Positions 18,333 to 26,779 of a stretch of 56,068 nt of DNA are shown here, piece by piece. Within the stretch, counting starts at the first letter, position 1. Every line of letters starts with the position of its first letter. The stretch spans positions 1 through 56,068 of the forward strand of contig NZ_PGVA01000034.1 of the NCBI RefSeq assembly GCF_002860125.1. Reading direction: 5' to 3'. The notes beneath the pieces were generated by a model. The model was not told the DNA's origin. It ran no database searches and saw nothing but the letters and a program-made list of their open reading frames with translations. The position numbers and the translations under genes were made by a program. Origin of the DNA: Bacillus canaveralius. GTDB lineage: Bacteria > Bacillota > Bacilli > Bacillales > Cytobacillaceae.

Positions 18333-19260
18333 TCAAAAAGTGATTAGCATGAAGGAAAGGATTGCGAACGGGTTTCAATTGCGAAATTATATTAAAGCCG
18401 GTATATTCTTGATCATTGTTATCTTTGTTTTAGTCTTTATTTTTACAAACCTGTTTATCGTGAAGGAAGGCGAATTTAAGGTTGTCCGCCAGTTTGGTGA
18501 GGTTGTCAGGATTGAAAGCGAGCCGGGCTTAAACTATAAAATCCCGTTTGTCCAAAGTGTTACAACCCTGCCAAAACACCAAATGACATACGATGTCTCT
18601 GAGGCTGAAATCAATACGAAAGACAAAAAGAGAATGCTCATCGATAATTATGCGGTCTGGAGAATTAGCGATCCGAAAAAAATGATTGCCAATGCCAGGT
18701 CGGTTATCAATGCGGAATCAAGGATGGAAGAGTTCATCTACTCAGTTGTTCGCACAGAGCTTGGCCAGCTCAATTATGATGAGATCATTAACGATGAAAA
18801 ATCGTCACGCGGTTCATTAAATGACCGGGTCACCGACAAAGTCAATGAGCTGCTTGCCAATGTGAATTATGGAATTACCGTTACAGACGTAAGAATAAAG
18901 AGAACGGATTTACCGGGCGAGAATGAACAATCAGTTTACACCCGGATGATTTCCGAACGCCAGTCAACTGCCCAGGAATATCTCTCAATGGGGGACGCCG
19001 AAAAAAATCGGATTGAGGCAGAAACAGACAGGAAAGTGAAAGAAATGCTTGCCAAAGCCCAGGCCGATGCAGAAACGATTCGTGCAGAAGGAGAGTCGGA
19101 AGCGGCAAGGGTGTATAATCAATCCTTCTCAAAAGATCCGGAATTTTATTCATTGTTTAGAACACTTGAATCGTACAAGAAAACGATTAACGGCGAAACC
19201 GTGGTTGTGCTCCCGTCTGATTCTCCATATACCAGCTTGTTAACTGGCAATACACAATAA
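18325..19260 (+). CDS. hflC: HflC, SPFH-domain partner of HflK
   Basis: Second member of the HflKC complex, 311 aa. A short cytoplasmic N-terminus, one membrane helix (YIKAGIFLIIVIFVLVFIFTNLF), then the SPFH domain (IVKEGEFKVVRQFGEVVRIESEPGLNYKIPFVQSV) and a coiled-coil arm with DAEKNRIEAETDRKVKEMLAKAQADAETIRAEGESEAARVYNQSF, the typical HflC signature. ATG at 18325 follows AAGGGGGCGGG inside the end of hflK, so translation is coupled. A long terminator follows, separating the pair from polA. Confidence 0.9.
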   Translation: MTDQKVISMKERIANGFQLRNYIKAGIFLIIVIFVLVFIFTNLFIVKEGEFKVVRQFGEVVRIESEPGLNYKIPFVQSVTTLPKHQMTYDVSEAEINTKDKKRMLIDNYAVWRISDPKKMIANARSVINAESRMEEFIYSVVRTELGQLNYDEIINDEKSSRGSLNDRVTDKVNELLANVNYGITVTDVRIKRTDLPGENEQSVYTRMISERQSTAQEYLSMGDAEKNRIEAETDRKVKEMLAKAQADAETIRAEGESEAARVYNQSFSKDPEFYSLFRTLESYKKTINGETVVVLPSDSPYTSLLTGNTQ

Positions 19261-19297
19261 ACAATGTAATTGTCTGTTTTAGGATCATGCACACATG

Positions 19298-19358
19298 ACC
19301 GTTATTTCCCTTTCTGATTCTACTCATGATAGAATAAAGAAGGGAAATAGCGGTTTTT
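19298..19358 (+). terminator. Long hairpin terminator after hflC
   Basis: A 15-bp outer stem (ACCGTTATTTCCCTT with AAGGGAAATAGCGGT, one G-U pair) encloses an inner ATTCTA/TAGAAT hairpin, and TTTT follows. Confidence 0.88.
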
Positions 19359-19450
19359 CATATAGAAATGAAGCTCGCCTGACAAGATGACCTGTGTGCA
19401 GGGACACTTTTTTTAATATAGATGATTAGGTGGTATAAGGAGGAATTCCG

Positions 19451-22084
19451 GTGGAAAAAAAACTTGTGTTAATTGATGGGAACAGCATTGCCTACAGGGC
19501 ATTTTTTGCATTGCCATTGTTGAATAATGATAAAGGGATCCATACGAATGCGGTATACGGCTTCACGATGATGCTGATGAGAATTCTAGAGGATGAAAAA
19601 CCTTCACATATCCTTGTTGCCTTTGATGCGGGAAAAACGACGTTCAGGCATCAAACATTCAGTGAATATAAAGGCGGACGGCAGAAAACGCCGCCGGAAC
19701 TATCGGAACAGTTTCCGTTTATCCGCGAGCTGCTTGATGCGTATAGTATCAAAACGTATGAGCTTGAGAACTATGAAGCCGATGACATTATTGGCACGCT
19801 TTCAAAGGAAGCTGAGAAAGAGGGCTATTCCGTTAAAGTCATATCCGGGGATAAAGACTTGACCCAGCTGAGCTCGGAACGGACGACCGTGAACATTACC
19901 CGCAAAGGAATCACCGATATAGAAGCGTACACCCCTGATCATATCAAAGAGAAATACGGGCTTACCCCAGCGCAAATCATTGATATGAAAGGGTTAATGG
20001 GTGATAGCTCCGATAATATTCCGGGCGTGCCCGGTATTGGCGAAAAAACAGCGATCAAGCTTCTTGCGGAATTTGAGACGCTTGAAAATCTGCTCAACTC
20101 GATTGACCAAGTAAATGGGAAGAAGTTGAAGGAAAAGCTCGAGGAATTCAAAGACCAGGCATTAATGAGTAAAGAACTGGCTACGATCACGACCGAAGCG
20201 CCAGTTGCGATCAAGCCTTCTGAAGCTGAATATGAAGGCTACCAGCGCGAAAAAGTGATTAAAATCTTTAAAGAGCTTGGTTTTAATTCGTTGCTGGACA
20301 AGCTCGGTGCAGATACGGAAGCAACGGACGATCCAAAGCTTGAGGAGATTGAATATACCATAGTTGAAGAAGTGACAGACGGAATGTTCGCAGATGAAAC
20401 CTCTTTTTATGTAGAGGTTCTCGAGGACAATTATCATTATGCAGACATCATCGGCTTTTCTGTTGCCAGTGAAAAAGGGAACTACTTTTTTTCGACTGAA
20501 ACAGCTTTACGCTCGGAAGCTTTTAAAAAATGGGCTGAAGATGAGAGCAAACGGAAAACGGTCTATGATACAAAACGCTCTGAAGTCTCGCTTCGCCATC
20601 ATAACATTCACCTGAAGGGTGTTACGTTTGATATTTTGCTTGGCTCATACATTATTAATCCGGCTGAGCCTATCGATGATATTGCCACGATCGCTCATCG
20701 CTACGGAATAAAAAATGTCCAATCTGACGAATCATTCTACGGCAAAGGCGCCAAACGGAAAATTCCAGCCGAAGAGAAACTCGGCGAACATTTGGTTCGC
20801 AAAGCCGTGGCGATGGCAGCTCTTGGAAAAAGATTAACCGGGGAATTAAAGGATAACCAGCAATATGAGCTGTTCACCGATTTGGAACTGCCATTGTCGT
20901 TAATTCTTGCAGATATGGAGTCGCAAGGTGTAAAGGTTGACCTTGAGAGACTCCGCTCGATGGGCAACGAACTAACGATCAGGCTAAAAGAAGTAGAAGA
21001 ACGTATCCACGAACATGCGGGCGAGGCTTTTAACATAAACTCACCAAAGCAGCTCGGTGTCATTCTATTTGAAAAGCTTGGACTGCCTGCGATTAAGAAA
21101 ACAAAAACGGGTTATTCAACTTCGGCCGATGTGCTGGAGAAACTGGAGCATCAGCATAGTATCGTCAGGGATATTCTCCACTACCGCCAGCTTGGCAAAC
21201 TTCAGTCTACATATATTGAAGGGTTGTTAAAGGTTGTCGATCAGCGGACAGAGAAGGTTCATACCCGCTTCAACCAGGCGCTTACGCAAACAGGCAGGCT
21301 CAGTTCAACGGATCCTAACCTGCAAAATATTCCGATCCGACTTGAAGAAGGCAGGAAAATCAGGCAGGCTTTCGTGCCATCGGAGTCCGATTGGGTTATA
21401 TTCGCTGCAGATTATTCACAAATCGAACTGCGGGTGCTTGCCCATATTTCCGGTGATGAAAAATTGATCGAAGCCTTTCAGGAAGATCTTGATATTCATA
21501 CCAATACCGCGATGCAGGTTTTCCATGTCAGCGCCGACGAAGTAACAGGAAATATGCGCCGCCATGCAAAGGCAGTCAACTTCGGGATCGTTTATGGAAT
21601 CAGCGATTACGGTCTATCGCAAAGTCTGGGGATTAGCCGGAAAGAAGCAGGGCTGTTTATTGAACGCTACCTTGATAGCTACCCCGGTGTTAAAGAATAT
21701 ATGGAAGATATCGTCAAGGAAGCAAAGCAAAAAGGGTATGTCTCAACCTTGCTTCAGCGCAGAAGGTATATTCCGGAAATTACGAGCCGCAACTTTAATT
21801 TGCGCAGCTTTGCGGAACGGACAGCGATGAACACCCCGATCCAGGGAAGTGCGGCGGACATTATTAAAAAAGCAATGATTGACATGGCCGCCAGGTTAAA
21901 AGAAGAGGGGCTGAAAACGAGATTGCTTCTCCAGGTCCATGACGAATTAATTTTTGAAGCACCAAAAGATGAAATCGAGCGGCTGAAGAAGATTGTCCCG
22001 GAAGTAATGGAAAACGCGGTAGATTTAAAGGTTCCGCTTAAGGTCGATTATTCTTATGGACCAACCTGGTTTGATGCAAAATAA
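19451..22084 (+). CDS. polA: DNA polymerase I
   Basis: Gap filling and Okazaki fragment maturation. The protein is 877 aa. 5' nuclease domain (about 1-290) with LIDGNSIAYRAFFALP, ENYEADDIIGTL and MGDSSDNIPGVPGIGEKTA; a 3'-5' exonuclease-like domain (about 310-470) whose first acidic motif reads SFYVEVLE rather than the D-x-E form, so proofreading is probably lost, as in other Bacillaceae; polymerase domain with ADYSQIELRVLAHISGD, RRHAKAVNFGIVYGIS and LLQVHDELIFE. GTG start at 19451 follows AAGGAGG. Begins the polA-mutM-ytaF-coaE group. Confidence 0.97.
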   Translation: MEKKLVLIDGNSIAYRAFFALPLLNNDKGIHTNAVYGFTMMLMRILEDEKPSHILVAFDAGKTTFRHQTFSEYKGGRQKTPPELSEQFPFIRELLDAYSIKTYELENYEADDIIGTLSKEAEKEGYSVKVISGDKDLTQLSSERTTVNITRKGITDIEAYTPDHIKEKYGLTPAQIIDMKGLMGDSSDNIPGVPGIGEKTAIKLLAEFETLENLLNSIDQVNGKKLKEKLEEFKDQALMSKELATITTEAPVAIKPSEAEYEGYQREKVIKIFKELGFNSLLDKLGADTEATDDPKLEEIEYTIVEEVTDGMFADETSFYVEVLEDNYHYADIIGFSVASEKGNYFFSTETALRSEAFKKWAEDESKRKTVYDTKRSEVSLRHHNIHLKGVTFDILLGSYIINPAEPIDDIATIAHRYGIKNVQSDESFYGKGAKRKIPAEEKLGEHLVRKAVAMAALGKRLTGELKDNQQYELFTDLELPLSLILADMESQGVKVDLERLRSMGNELTIRLKEVEERIHEHAGEAFNINSPKQLGVILFEKLGLPAIKKTKTGYSTSADVLEKLEHQHSIVRDILHYRQLGKLQSTYIEGLLKVVDQRTEKVHTRFNQALTQTGRLSSTDPNLQNIPIRLEEGRKIRQAFVPSESDWVIFAADYSQIELRVLAHISGDEKLIEAFQEDLDIHTNTAMQVFHVSADEVTGNMRRHAKAVNFGIVYGISDYGLSQSLGISRKEAGLFIERYLDSYPGVKEYMEDIVKEAKQKGYVSTLLQRRRYIPEITSRNFNLRSFAERTAMNTPIQGSAADIIKKAMIDMAARLKEEGLKTRLLLQVHDELIFEAPKDEIERLKKIVPEVMENAVDLKVPLKVDYSYGPTWFDAK

Positions 22085-22107
22085 CGTCCGGACAAAGGAG
22101 AGAGAAT

Positions 22108-22932
22108 ATGCCGGAGCTTCCAGAGGTTGAAACAGTCAGAAGAACATTAAAAAATTTAGTGCTGGAGAAAGAGATTGAATACGTGTCAGTGTTTTGGCCA
22201 AAGATCATTAAACTTCCTGAAGAGGCAGCGCAATTTGCGGATGCTCTTCAGGGTCAGCGTATCATCGAAATTGGCAGACGGGGGAAATTTTTAATTTTTT
22301 ATACGAATGATTATGCACTTGTTTCCCATTTGCGAATGGAGGGACGCTACGCCCTTTTTAATAAAGGAGACGATGTGGATAAGCATACCCATGTCATTTT
22401 TCATTTTACCGATGGCACAGAACTTCGATATAGGGATGTCCGCAAGTTTGGAACGATGCATTTATTCAAAAAAGGCGAAGAATTCCTATCACTGCCGCTT
22501 CTTCAGCTCGGCCCGGAGCCTTTTGATGAAGCTTTTACAATCGAGCATTTGCGTGAGAAGCTGGCGAAAACAAACAGAAAAATTAAAACAGCCCTTCTTG
22601 ACCAATCGATCGTCGTTGGTCTCGGGAATATTTATGTCGATGAAGCATTGTTCAGAGCCGGAATTTATCCGGAACGGATTGCCAATTCACTTACAAACGA
22701 AGAGCTCAAGAGCTTATACAAAGAAATTATCGCGACATTAACAGAAGCCGTTGAAAAAGGCGGAAGCACGGTTCGCTCTTATGTGAATTCGCAGGGAGAA
22801 ATGGGGATGTTTCAATTAGAGCTGTTTGTCTATGGACGAAAAGATGAACCATGCAAACATTGCGGCCTGCCTCTCGAGAAAACTGTTGTTGGCGGCAGGG
22901 GTACGCATTATTGCCCGCAATGCCAAAAATAA
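22108..22932 (+). CDS. mutM: Formamidopyrimidine-DNA glycosylase
   Basis: Removes oxidised purines such as 8-oxoguanine from DNA and cuts the abasic site. The protein is 274 aa. The N-terminus PELPEVETVRRTL exposes the catalytic Pro after Met removal, followed by the acidic Glu of ELPE. The helix-two-turn-helix region has LLDQSIVVGLGNIYVDEALFRAGIYP. The C-terminal zinc finger is CKHCGLPLEKTVVGGRGTHYCPQC. ATG follows AAAGGAGAGAG, 23 bp after polA, consistent with one operon. Confidence 0.96.
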   Translation: MPELPEVETVRRTLKNLVLEKEIEYVSVFWPKIIKLPEEAAQFADALQGQRIIEIGRRGKFLIFYTNDYALVSHLRMEGRYALFNKGDDVDKHTHVIFHFTDGTELRYRDVRKFGTMHLFKKGEEFLSLPLLQLGPEPFDEAFTIEHLREKLAKTNRKIKTALLDQSIVVGLGNIYVDEALFRAGIYPERIANSLTNEELKSLYKEIIATLTEAVEKGGSTVRSYVNSQGEMGMFQLELFVYGRKDEPCKHCGLPLEKTVVGGRGTHYCPQCQK

Positions 22933-23038
22933 CTGTGCTCCATTAAAAAGCAAATACTAAAGACACTGCCCGCCGTTTCACATTGGATGGGCTCCTTCCA
23001 TATACTAATGTAGCGATTGACAGGAAGGGGCTCTACTA

Positions 23039-23674
23039 ATGACGCAGATGATCTCACTTCTATTATTGGCGTTTGCTGTCAGTCTTGACAGTTTTAGTGT
23101 TGGCTTTACGTATGGGCTCAGAAAAATGCGGATTCCGTTTAAATCCATCATCATCATTGCCTGTTGCTCGGCCGCTTCGTTAATGGCTGCTATGGCTGTA
23201 GGGCGTATATTAGTAGCTTTTCTATCGACAGCTGCGGCGGATCGCATTGGAGGATTAATCTTTGTATTATTGGGGGCGTGGATTTTATTTCAAGTATTCC
23301 GCCCGGCAAAAACAAAGGATGGTTCGTTCGAAGAAAAAACAATTGTCAATTTTGAAATCAAATCGTTGGGACTGGCTGTAAATATTTTGCGTAAGCCGAT
23401 GGCGGCTGATCTTGACAAATCGGGAACGATCACCGGAATTGAAGCTGTGCTGCTCGGGCTTGCACTGTCTTTTGATGCATTCGGGGCAGGGGTGGGGGCG
23501 GCAATGCTAGGTTTTTCGCCGCTATACCTCGCCGTTACGGTCGCGGTTATGAGTTCTTTGTTTGTTTTTATCGGCATGAGAACAGGTTCGATGTTTTCAA
23601 CTTACGGTTGGTTGCAAAAATTTTCGTTTGTTCCCGGAATTCTTCTTATTATGATCGGAATCTGGAAAATGTGA
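23039..23674 (+). CDS. ytaF: Sporulation membrane protein YtaF
   Basis: A 211-aa protein with about six membrane helices, of the MntP/YtaF family, related to manganese exporters. YtaF members are linked to sporulation in Bacillus, but the ion carried is not established. Paired segments LLLAFAVSLDSFSVGFTYG and LLGLALSFDAFGAGVGAAML share the acidic D-x-F motif expected of two inverted halves. ATG follows AGGAAGGGG. It lies between mutM and coaE, as in B. subtilis. Confidence 0.9.
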   Translation: MTQMISLLLLAFAVSLDSFSVGFTYGLRKMRIPFKSIIIIACCSAASLMAAMAVGRILVAFLSTAAADRIGGLIFVLLGAWILFQVFRPAKTKDGSFEEKTIVNFEIKSLGLAVNILRKPMAADLDKSGTITGIEAVLLGLALSFDAFGAGVGAAMLGFSPLYLAVTVAVMSSLFVFIGMRTGSMFSTYGWLQKFSFVPGILLIMIGIWKM

Positions 23675-23695
23675 ACCGATAGAAAGGAATACGCC

Positions 23696-24298
23696 ATGGC
23701 ACTTGTTGCAGGATTAACAGGCGGTATTGCGAGCGGAAAAAGCACGGTTGCGAACATGCTGAAAGAAATGGGATTAACCGTAATTGATGCGGATGCAGAA
23801 GCGCGTGCGGCTGTCAAAAGGGGCGAGCGTGCTCATCAGGAAATTGTCGATTACTTTGGGGCTGATATCCTCGCTGCCGATCTCGAAATTAATCGCAGCA
23901 AGCTCGGAGAGATTATTTTTAATGATGAAGAAAAGCGCCTCGTTTTAAATCGTATCGTTCACCCGGCAGTCCGCGAACGGATGGCTTTGAAAAGGGAAAC
24001 AGCGCTCGAAAATGGGGAACAGCTGATCGTCATGGATATCCCGCTTTTATTAGAAAGTAAATTAACGAGCATCGTTGACAAGGTGCTCCTCGTCTATACT
24101 GATCCGGATGTCCAATTAGCGAGGCTGATGAACCGAAACTCTTTTTCGGAACAAGAAGCGCTCGCAAGAATCAATGCGCAAATGCCATTAAAAGAAAAAG
24201 TGAAGCTTGCCGATGCAGTCATCAATAATAATGGAACAATTGAAGAAACAAGAAAACAGCTTATGCAAATTTTAAAAAGCTGGGGATTTAAAAAGTAA
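23696..24298 (+). CDS. coaE: Dephospho-CoA kinase
   Basis: Last step of coenzyme A synthesis: phosphorylates the ribose 3'-OH of dephospho-CoA. The protein is 200 aa. The P-loop GLTGGIASGKST is at the N-terminus (about residues 7-18); VIDADAEARAAV and RIVHPAVRERM are family motifs and VMDIPLLLES is the Walker B region. ATG at 23696 follows GAAAGGAA. A hairpin overlapping the stop ends the operon. Confidence 0.95.
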   Translation: MALVAGLTGGIASGKSTVANMLKEMGLTVIDADAEARAAVKRGERAHQEIVDYFGADILAADLEINRSKLGEIIFNDEEKRLVLNRIVHPAVRERMALKRETALENGEQLIVMDIPLLLESKLTSIVDKVLLVYTDPDVQLARLMNRNSFSEQEALARINAQMPLKEKVKLADAVINNNGTIEETRKQLMQILKSWGFKK

Positions 24299-24328
24299 AG
24301 GAGAGGGCATGTTCCCTCTCCTTTGTTG
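24297..24328 (+). terminator. Terminator after coaE
   Basis: AAAGGAGAGGG (24297-24307) pairs perfectly with CCCTCTCCTTT (24314-24324); the tail is only TTTGTTG, so it may be weak. Confidence 0.7.
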
Positions 24329-24406
24329 TGTAATAAAGGTTATTACGATTGTCAGTTGGAAAACATTTTAAAATTCCGCATTAAAAAGATCACAAATCCA
24401 ATCCAA

Positions 24407-24451
24407 TATGTTATACTATTAGCAGTTAAATCGCTTAATAAGTATAACACT
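24407..24451. promoter_or_regulatory. gapB promoter with two CcpN-type sites
   Basis: TATGTTATACT (24407-24417) fits the CcpN consensus TRTGHYATAYW exactly and contains the likely -10 TATACT. The - strand sequence of 24441-24451 (AGTGTTATACT) fits with one mismatch. In B. subtilis CcpN represses gapB and pckA during growth on glucose, so the same control is expected. Confidence 0.7.
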
Positions 24452-24471
24452 AATGCGGAAGGAGCCGTCAA

Positions 24472-25506
24472 ATGAAGGCAAGAGTTGCGATCAACGGTTT
24501 TGGAAGAATTGGAAGAATGGTATTTAGAAAAGCCATTCTTGAAAAAAACATTGAGATTGTGGCCATCAATGCCAGTTATCCGCCGGAAACGTTGGCCCAT
24601 TTAATAAAATATGATACGAATCATGGGAAATTTGAAGGCGATGTTTTCCCGGAAGAAAATGCACTAAACGTCAATGGAAAACGTGTCAAATTATTGAGCA
24701 GCAGGGATCCAATTGAGTTGCCATGGAAAGAAATGGACATCGATATTGTTATTGAGGCGACAGGTAAGTTCAATTCACGGGACAAAGCCGCCCTGCACCT
24801 TGAAGCAGGTGCCAAGAAAGTGATTTTAACAGCTCCGGGGAAAAATGAAGATATCACGATAGTGATGGGTGTAAATGAAAGCGCATTAAATATTGATAAG
24901 CACGATATCATTTCTAATGCCTCGTGCACGACTAACTGTTTGGCGCCTGTTGCTAAAGTTCTCGATGAAAAGTTTGGAATTGATAACGGGTTAATGACAA
25001 CCGTGCATGCTTATACAAACGATCAAAAAAATATCGATAATCCACATAAAGATTTACGCCGTGCCCGGGCATGCGGTCAATCGATCATCCCGACATCAAC
25101 TGGTGCAGCCAAAGCCTTATCACTCGTGCTGCCGCAATTAAAAGGAAAGCTGCATGGAATGGCGCTTCGCGTTCCAACACCAAATGTATCCCTCGTTGAT
25201 TTAGTGGTCGATTTAAAACGGGAAGTAACGGTGGACGAGGTAAATGATGCTTTCATTACTGCTTCAACCGGTTCTTTAAAGGGAATTCTCGACTTTACTG
25301 AGGAACCGCTTGTCTCGATCGACTTTAATACGAATACCCATTCAGCGATTATAGATGGCCTATCAACGATTGTAATCGGTGCTAACAAGGTGAAGGTTCT
25401 TGCCTGGTATGATAATGAGTGGGGCTATTCGTGCCGTGTTGTAGATCTTGCAACATTTGTGGCCCGGGAGATGATGAGTACAGCTGCGGTCAAGGTCGCC
25501 AATTAA
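24472..25506 (+). CDS. gapB: Glyceraldehyde-3-phosphate dehydrogenase, gluconeogenic (GapB type)
   Basis: Interconverts glyceraldehyde 3-phosphate and 1,3-bisphosphoglycerate. The protein is 344 aa. The Rossmann motif INGFGRIGRMVFR is followed by IVAINASYPPET: Asp32 of NAD-specific enzymes is replaced by Asn, typical of NADP-preferring GapB, which runs in the gluconeogenic direction. Catalytic Cys152 lies in NASCTTNC. WYDNEWGYSCRVVDLA is at the C-terminus. ATG follows GGAAGGAG. The CcpN-type sites upstream agree with a gluconeogenic role. Confidence 0.94.
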   Translation: MKARVAINGFGRIGRMVFRKAILEKNIEIVAINASYPPETLAHLIKYDTNHGKFEGDVFPEENALNVNGKRVKLLSSRDPIELPWKEMDIDIVIEATGKFNSRDKAALHLEAGAKKVILTAPGKNEDITIVMGVNESALNIDKHDIISNASCTTNCLAPVAKVLDEKFGIDNGLMTTVHAYTNDQKNIDNPHKDLRRARACGQSIIPTSTGAAKALSLVLPQLKGKLHGMALRVPTPNVSLVDLVVDLKREVTVDEVNDAFITASTGSLKGILDFTEEPLVSIDFNTNTHSAIIDGLSTIVIGANKVKVLAWYDNEWGYSCRVVDLATFVAREMMSTAAVKVAN

Positions 25507-25515
25507 AGTAGAAGG

Positions 25516-25548
25516 AAAAAGCTTGCCGTTTATGCGGCAAGCTTTTTT
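25516..25548 (+). terminator. Terminator after gapB
   Basis: GCTTGCCG (25521-25528) pairs with CGGCAAGC (25535-25542), extended by A-T pairs; TTTTTT tail. Confidence 0.92.
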
Positions 25549-25631
25549 AATAGAATTTTTTTTACCCAAAGTATCATAAAATGCGACAATCGTTTCGCAA
25601 ATATCGATCGAGAATTTTTTAAATTGATATG

Positions 25632-25660
25632 TTGCAAAAAAAATATAAACAAAGTATACT
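25632..25660 (+). promoter_or_regulatory. speD promoter
   Basis: TTGCAA (25632-25637), 17-bp spacer, TATACT (25655-25660); start near 25667, giving a leader of about 145 nt. Confidence 0.8.
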
Positions 25661-25666
25661 ATTCCT

Positions 25667-25810
25667 CGTGAACTTCTTGAAATATGGTACGGATAGCTAC
25701 TTAAAGGGTTAGGACCTCTTTGGACTAACTTTCCCCCGTGGTAGTTAAAAGATGCCGCTGTAAATGTCATTTCATGAATGAAGCGAAAAAGCTTAAGGGG
25801 GAAATTGAAT
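25667..25810 (+). promoter_or_regulatory. Folded speD leader, possible metabolite-sensing element
   Basis: AGCTAC (25695-25700) pairs with GTAGTT (25741-25746) and encloses GTTAG/CTAAC (25708-25712 with 25725-25729). No terminator or upstream reading frame is seen. I do not recognise a described riboswitch class. Since speD uses S-adenosylmethionine and feeds polyamine synthesis, SAM or a polyamine would be the first ligands to test. Confidence 0.35.
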
Positions 25811-26191
25811 ATGGAAACAATGGGTCGTCACGTGATTTCAGAACTATGGGGTTGCGATTTTGAAAAATTGAATGATATGGAATTAATTGAGCAAACTTTT
25901 GTGGACGCAGCATTAAAATCAGGTGCTGAAATTCGCGAAGTTGCATTTCATAAGTTTGCACCACAGGGCGTTAGCGGAGTCGTTATTATTTCTGAATCAC
26001 ATTTAACGATACACAGCTTCCCTGAACACGGATATGCCAGCATTGATGTGTATACATGTGGTGATTTAGATCCTAACATTGCTGCAGATTATATTGCAGA
26101 AGCGTTAGGTGCTCAAACACGTGAGAATATCGAGATTCCTCGCGGGATGGGTCCTGTACAAGTAAAACAAGCACAAGCGAAAGCTCTATAA
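25811..26191 (+). CDS. speD: S-adenosylmethionine decarboxylase proenzyme
   Basis: Decarboxylates S-adenosylmethionine to give the aminopropyl donor for spermidine. The protein is 126 aa, the same as B. subtilis SpeD. It is made as a proenzyme that cuts itself between Glu62 and Ser63 in [14 protein letters not shown], turning Ser63 into the pyruvoyl cofactor; His68 and Cys83 (VYTCGD) are the processing and catalytic residues. ATG at 25811 follows AAGGGGG; an in-frame ATG at 25778 has no ribosome site. Monocistronic between two terminators. Confidence 0.96.
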   Translation: METMGRHVISELWGCDFEKLNDMELIEQTFVDAALKSGAEIREVAFHKFAPQGVSGVVIISESHLTIHSFPEHGYASIDVYTCGDLDPNIAADYIAEALGAQTRENIEIPRGMGPVQVKQAQAKAL

Positions 26192-26209
26192 ACTGGAAAT
26201 TTGCAGGCA

Positions 26210-26238
26210 AGGGGTGTAATTTATACACCTCTTTTTTA
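26210..26238 (+). terminator. Terminator after speD
   Basis: AGGGGTGTA (26210-26218) pairs with TACACCTCT (26224-26232), T-tract follows. Confidence 0.92.
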
Positions 26239-26293
26239 ATTTCGGAAATAATATTGTAAACTAGTAGAAAACGAATTAAAGGTGGGAATGACG

Positions 26294-26695
26294 ATGTCAG
26301 TTTTTCGCGCGCTCAGAACGAGATACAGCAAGCAATGCGAAACGAAGGAGAACCATCCCGACAGTGACTTGAAGACCCGATATTATAAGGGCAGCTTTAA
26401 TCAAGTGTTCCAGGCAGCTGAAGAAATATTCAAAAATGACAGCAACTGCAGAGTTACAAGCGTCGCCAAAGAACATGGGGAAATCGCTGTTGAAGTGAAA
26501 GGGAATGTCCCGGCCTTTTTGATCGTGACGATCATAACGGTAAAGCCTTACGAAACAGCGATTGATATGAATATTTCAACCGAAAAATTCTCATTGGCCG
26601 GGTTCCACAGGTCTCTAAAAAACGAGCTGCTTTCTTTTTATAAAAAGTTTGACGAAAGGTTTACATATATCGGATCAGGAAAGCATGCCGAGTAA
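26294..26695 (+). CDS. Conserved hypothetical cytosolic protein
   Basis: A 133-aa soluble protein I cannot assign to a family. It begins SVFRALRTRYSKQCETKENHPD, has a mixed alpha/beta middle (YYKGSFNQVFQAAEEIFK, VTSVAKEHGEIAVEV, AFLIVTIITVKPYETAIDMNISTEK) and ends with a basic, aromatic helix (ELLSFYKKFDERF). No signal peptide or membrane helix. ATG at 26294 is 8 nt after AAAGGTGG; the GTG at 26282 and ATG at 26288 fall in or too near that site. It stands alone between speD and nrdR, where B. subtilis has other genes. The codon usage is like its neighbours. Confidence 0.75.
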   Translation: MSVFRALRTRYSKQCETKENHPDSDLKTRYYKGSFNQVFQAAEEIFKNDSNCRVTSVAKEHGEIAVEVKGNVPAFLIVTIITVKPYETAIDMNISTEKFSLAGFHRSLKNELLSFYKKFDERFTYIGSGKHAE

Positions 26696-26779
26696 GTGGC
26701 ACTTGTTCTGACCACTCCTTTTATATAAGATATTAGTAAGAGCCATTATTAAATTATTGGAGAATTCGGAGCTGATTTT

